Assembly (NCBI GenBank): GCA_024636075.1
Contig: JAGXHS010000193.1
Location: forward strand, 1 to 6,615
Direction of reading: 5' to 3'
Origin: Propionibacteriaceae bacterium
GTDB lineage: Bacteria > Actinomycetota > Actinomycetes > Propionibacteriales > Propionibacteriaceae
DNA length: 6,615 nt
Shown: in pieces, positions 5,819-6,615 of the stretch
Layout: every line of letters starts with the position of its first letter
How positions within the stretch are numbered: the stretch's first letter is position 1
Program-made: the position numbers and the translations under genes
The notes under the pieces: generated by a model
What the model saw: the letters and a program-made list of their open reading frames with translations, nothing else
The model's database searches: none
Told to the model about the DNA's origin: nothing

Positions 5819-6615
5819 GGCGCCTGCTCACCATCCGCCTACTCATCCTGGCCACCGTGACCTTCGGGACCATCTACGTGGGCTGGCGATGGATGTTCTC
5901 CGTGAACTGGGCCAACTGGTGGATCGCCGTGCCCCTCGTCGTCGCGGAGACCTATTCACTCATCGACTCCTATTTGTTCGGGGTCACGATGTGGCGCCTA
6001 CGCCAGCGCGGCGACGCACCACCGCCGCCACCCGACGCGACCGTGGACGTCTTCATCACCACGTACAACGAGCCGGTGGAGATGGTGGTGGCCACCGCGG
6101 CGGCCTCCCTGCGGATCCGCCACCCCCACGAGACCTGGATCCTCGACGACGGGAACCGGCCCGAGATGCGCACGGCAGCAGAATCACTCGGGGTCGGCTA
6201 CCTGACCCGGCACAAAGACTGGTTGGACAAGCCGCGTCATGCCAAGGCAGGCAACCTCAACAATGCCATTTTCAGCACCCATGGTGAATTCCTGCTGATA
6301 CTCGACGCCGACCAGATCCCGGATCCGCGCATCCTGGACCACACACTTGGCTGGTTCGAGGATCCGCTGGTCGCCCTGGTACAGACACCCCAGTGGTTCA
6401 GCAATGTCACCGACTCCGACCCCCTGGGTAGCCAGGCGCCGCTTTTCTACGGCCCCATACAGCAAGGCAAGGATGGCTGGAACGCAGCGTTCTTCTGTGG
6501 TTCCAACGCAGTGCTGCGACGTGAGGCACTGATGCAACTGGGCATCGTCGGCTACGTCCGGGAGGTGGATGAGGCCGTACGCACTGCCCTACGGACCTCC
6601 CGCCGCATCCTGGAC
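5815..6615 (+). CDS. BcsA-like cellulose-synthase-type glycosyltransferase (GT2), 3' end missing
   Basis: A membrane processive glycosyltransferase that probably polymerises UDP-sugars into an exopolysaccharide such as cellulose. Two N-terminal hydrophobic segments (about 8-26 and 35-58) precede a cytosolic GT-A domain. Seen in order: TYNEP (83-87), DDGNRPEM with the first catalytic Asp pair (111-112), KAGNLNNA (144-151), DAD metal-binding motif (164-166), VQTPQWF (189-195) and FFCGSNAVLRREA (226-238). The window ends at residue 267, before the TED base and the QxxRW product-site motif, and before any further membrane segments or PilZ domain. After FFCGSN the sequence runs into a charged helical stretch (GYVREVDEAVRTALRTSRRILD) where TED would be expected within about 25 residues, suggesting an insertion. 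The ATG overlaps the phosphatase stop (ATGA) and has no clear Shine-Dalgarno, pointing to translational coupling. BcsA proteins usually have 600-870 residues, so most of the gene lies beyond the edge. The product could also be another beta-glucan. Confidence 0.88.
   Translation, partial: MRRLLTIRLLILATVTFGTIYVGWRWMFSVNWANWWIAVPLVVAETYSLIDSYLFGVTMWRLRQRGDAPPPPPDATVDVFITTYNEPVEMVVATAAASLRIRHPHETWILDDGNRPEMRTAAESLGVGYLTRHKDWLDKPRHAKAGNLNNAIFSTHGEFLLILDADQIPDPRILDHTLGWFEDPLVALVQTPQWFSNVTDSDPLGSQAPLFYGPIQQGKDGWNAAFFCGSNAVLRREALMQLGIVGYVREVDEAVRTALRTSRRILD

Noticed and set aside
5889..6287. 132-codon forward frame rich in Arg, Pro and His
   Set aside because: An out-of-frame shadow of the cellulose-synthase-like gene, whose +1 frame carries all the catalytic motifs.

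Overview
This is a GC-rich bacterial fragment (about 60% or more by eye, with G/C-biased third codon positions). Protein style, Shine-Dalgarno-led operon genes and one apparently leaderless gene suggest a high-GC Gram-positive (Actinomycetota, perhaps near Propionibacteriaceae). That placement is an inference. The first 19 bases are not genomic: they are the Tn5/Nextera mosaic-end adapter left on the contig end. Both outer genes (20-700 minus, 5815-6615 plus) run off the fragment.

Left part (20-4350): a sugar or polyol utilisation locus. A SorC-type sugar-binding repressor is read leftward. Divergent from it is a tight three-gene operon: a P-loop small-molecule kinase (YggC-like, 834-1565), a mannitol-family PTS permease with fused IIC and IIB domains (CmtA-like, 1571-3016) and a zinc-dependent medium-chain dehydrogenase (YggP-like, 3016-4287). 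The gene spacings are 5 bp and a 1-bp overlap. A strong GC hairpin with a T-rich tail closes the operon at 4301-4350. The regulator-kinase gap holds a good sigma70-type promoter (TTGACC, 17 bp, TAGAGT) and a 29-bp palindrome over the predicted transcription start, the expected place for the repressor's operator. From memory, all three enzymes match the cryptic E. coli cmt/ygg cluster. That cluster also carries a IIA protein (CmtB) and a class II fructose-1,6-bisphosphatase (YggF), and its MtlR-like protein YggD takes the regulator's place. The likely flow is uptake and phosphorylation by CmtA, oxidation or reduction of the phosphorylated sugar by YggP, and phosphorylation of an intermediate by YggC. 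The substrate is unknown.

Middle (4351-4618): about 270 bp with no convincing gene. It holds a chain of short hairpins that exclude one another, then an AT-rich patch with an inverted repeat and a -10-like TATAGT placed exactly for leaderless transcription of the next gene.

Right part (4619-6615): a GAF-domain PP2C/SpoIIE-type serine phosphatase (RsbU-like) whose stop overlaps by 4 bp (ATGA) the start of a BcsA-like cellulose-synthase-type membrane glycosyltransferase, cut off after 267 residues. The coupling suggests that a phosphorylation-based switch controls exopolysaccharide synthesis or is expressed with it.
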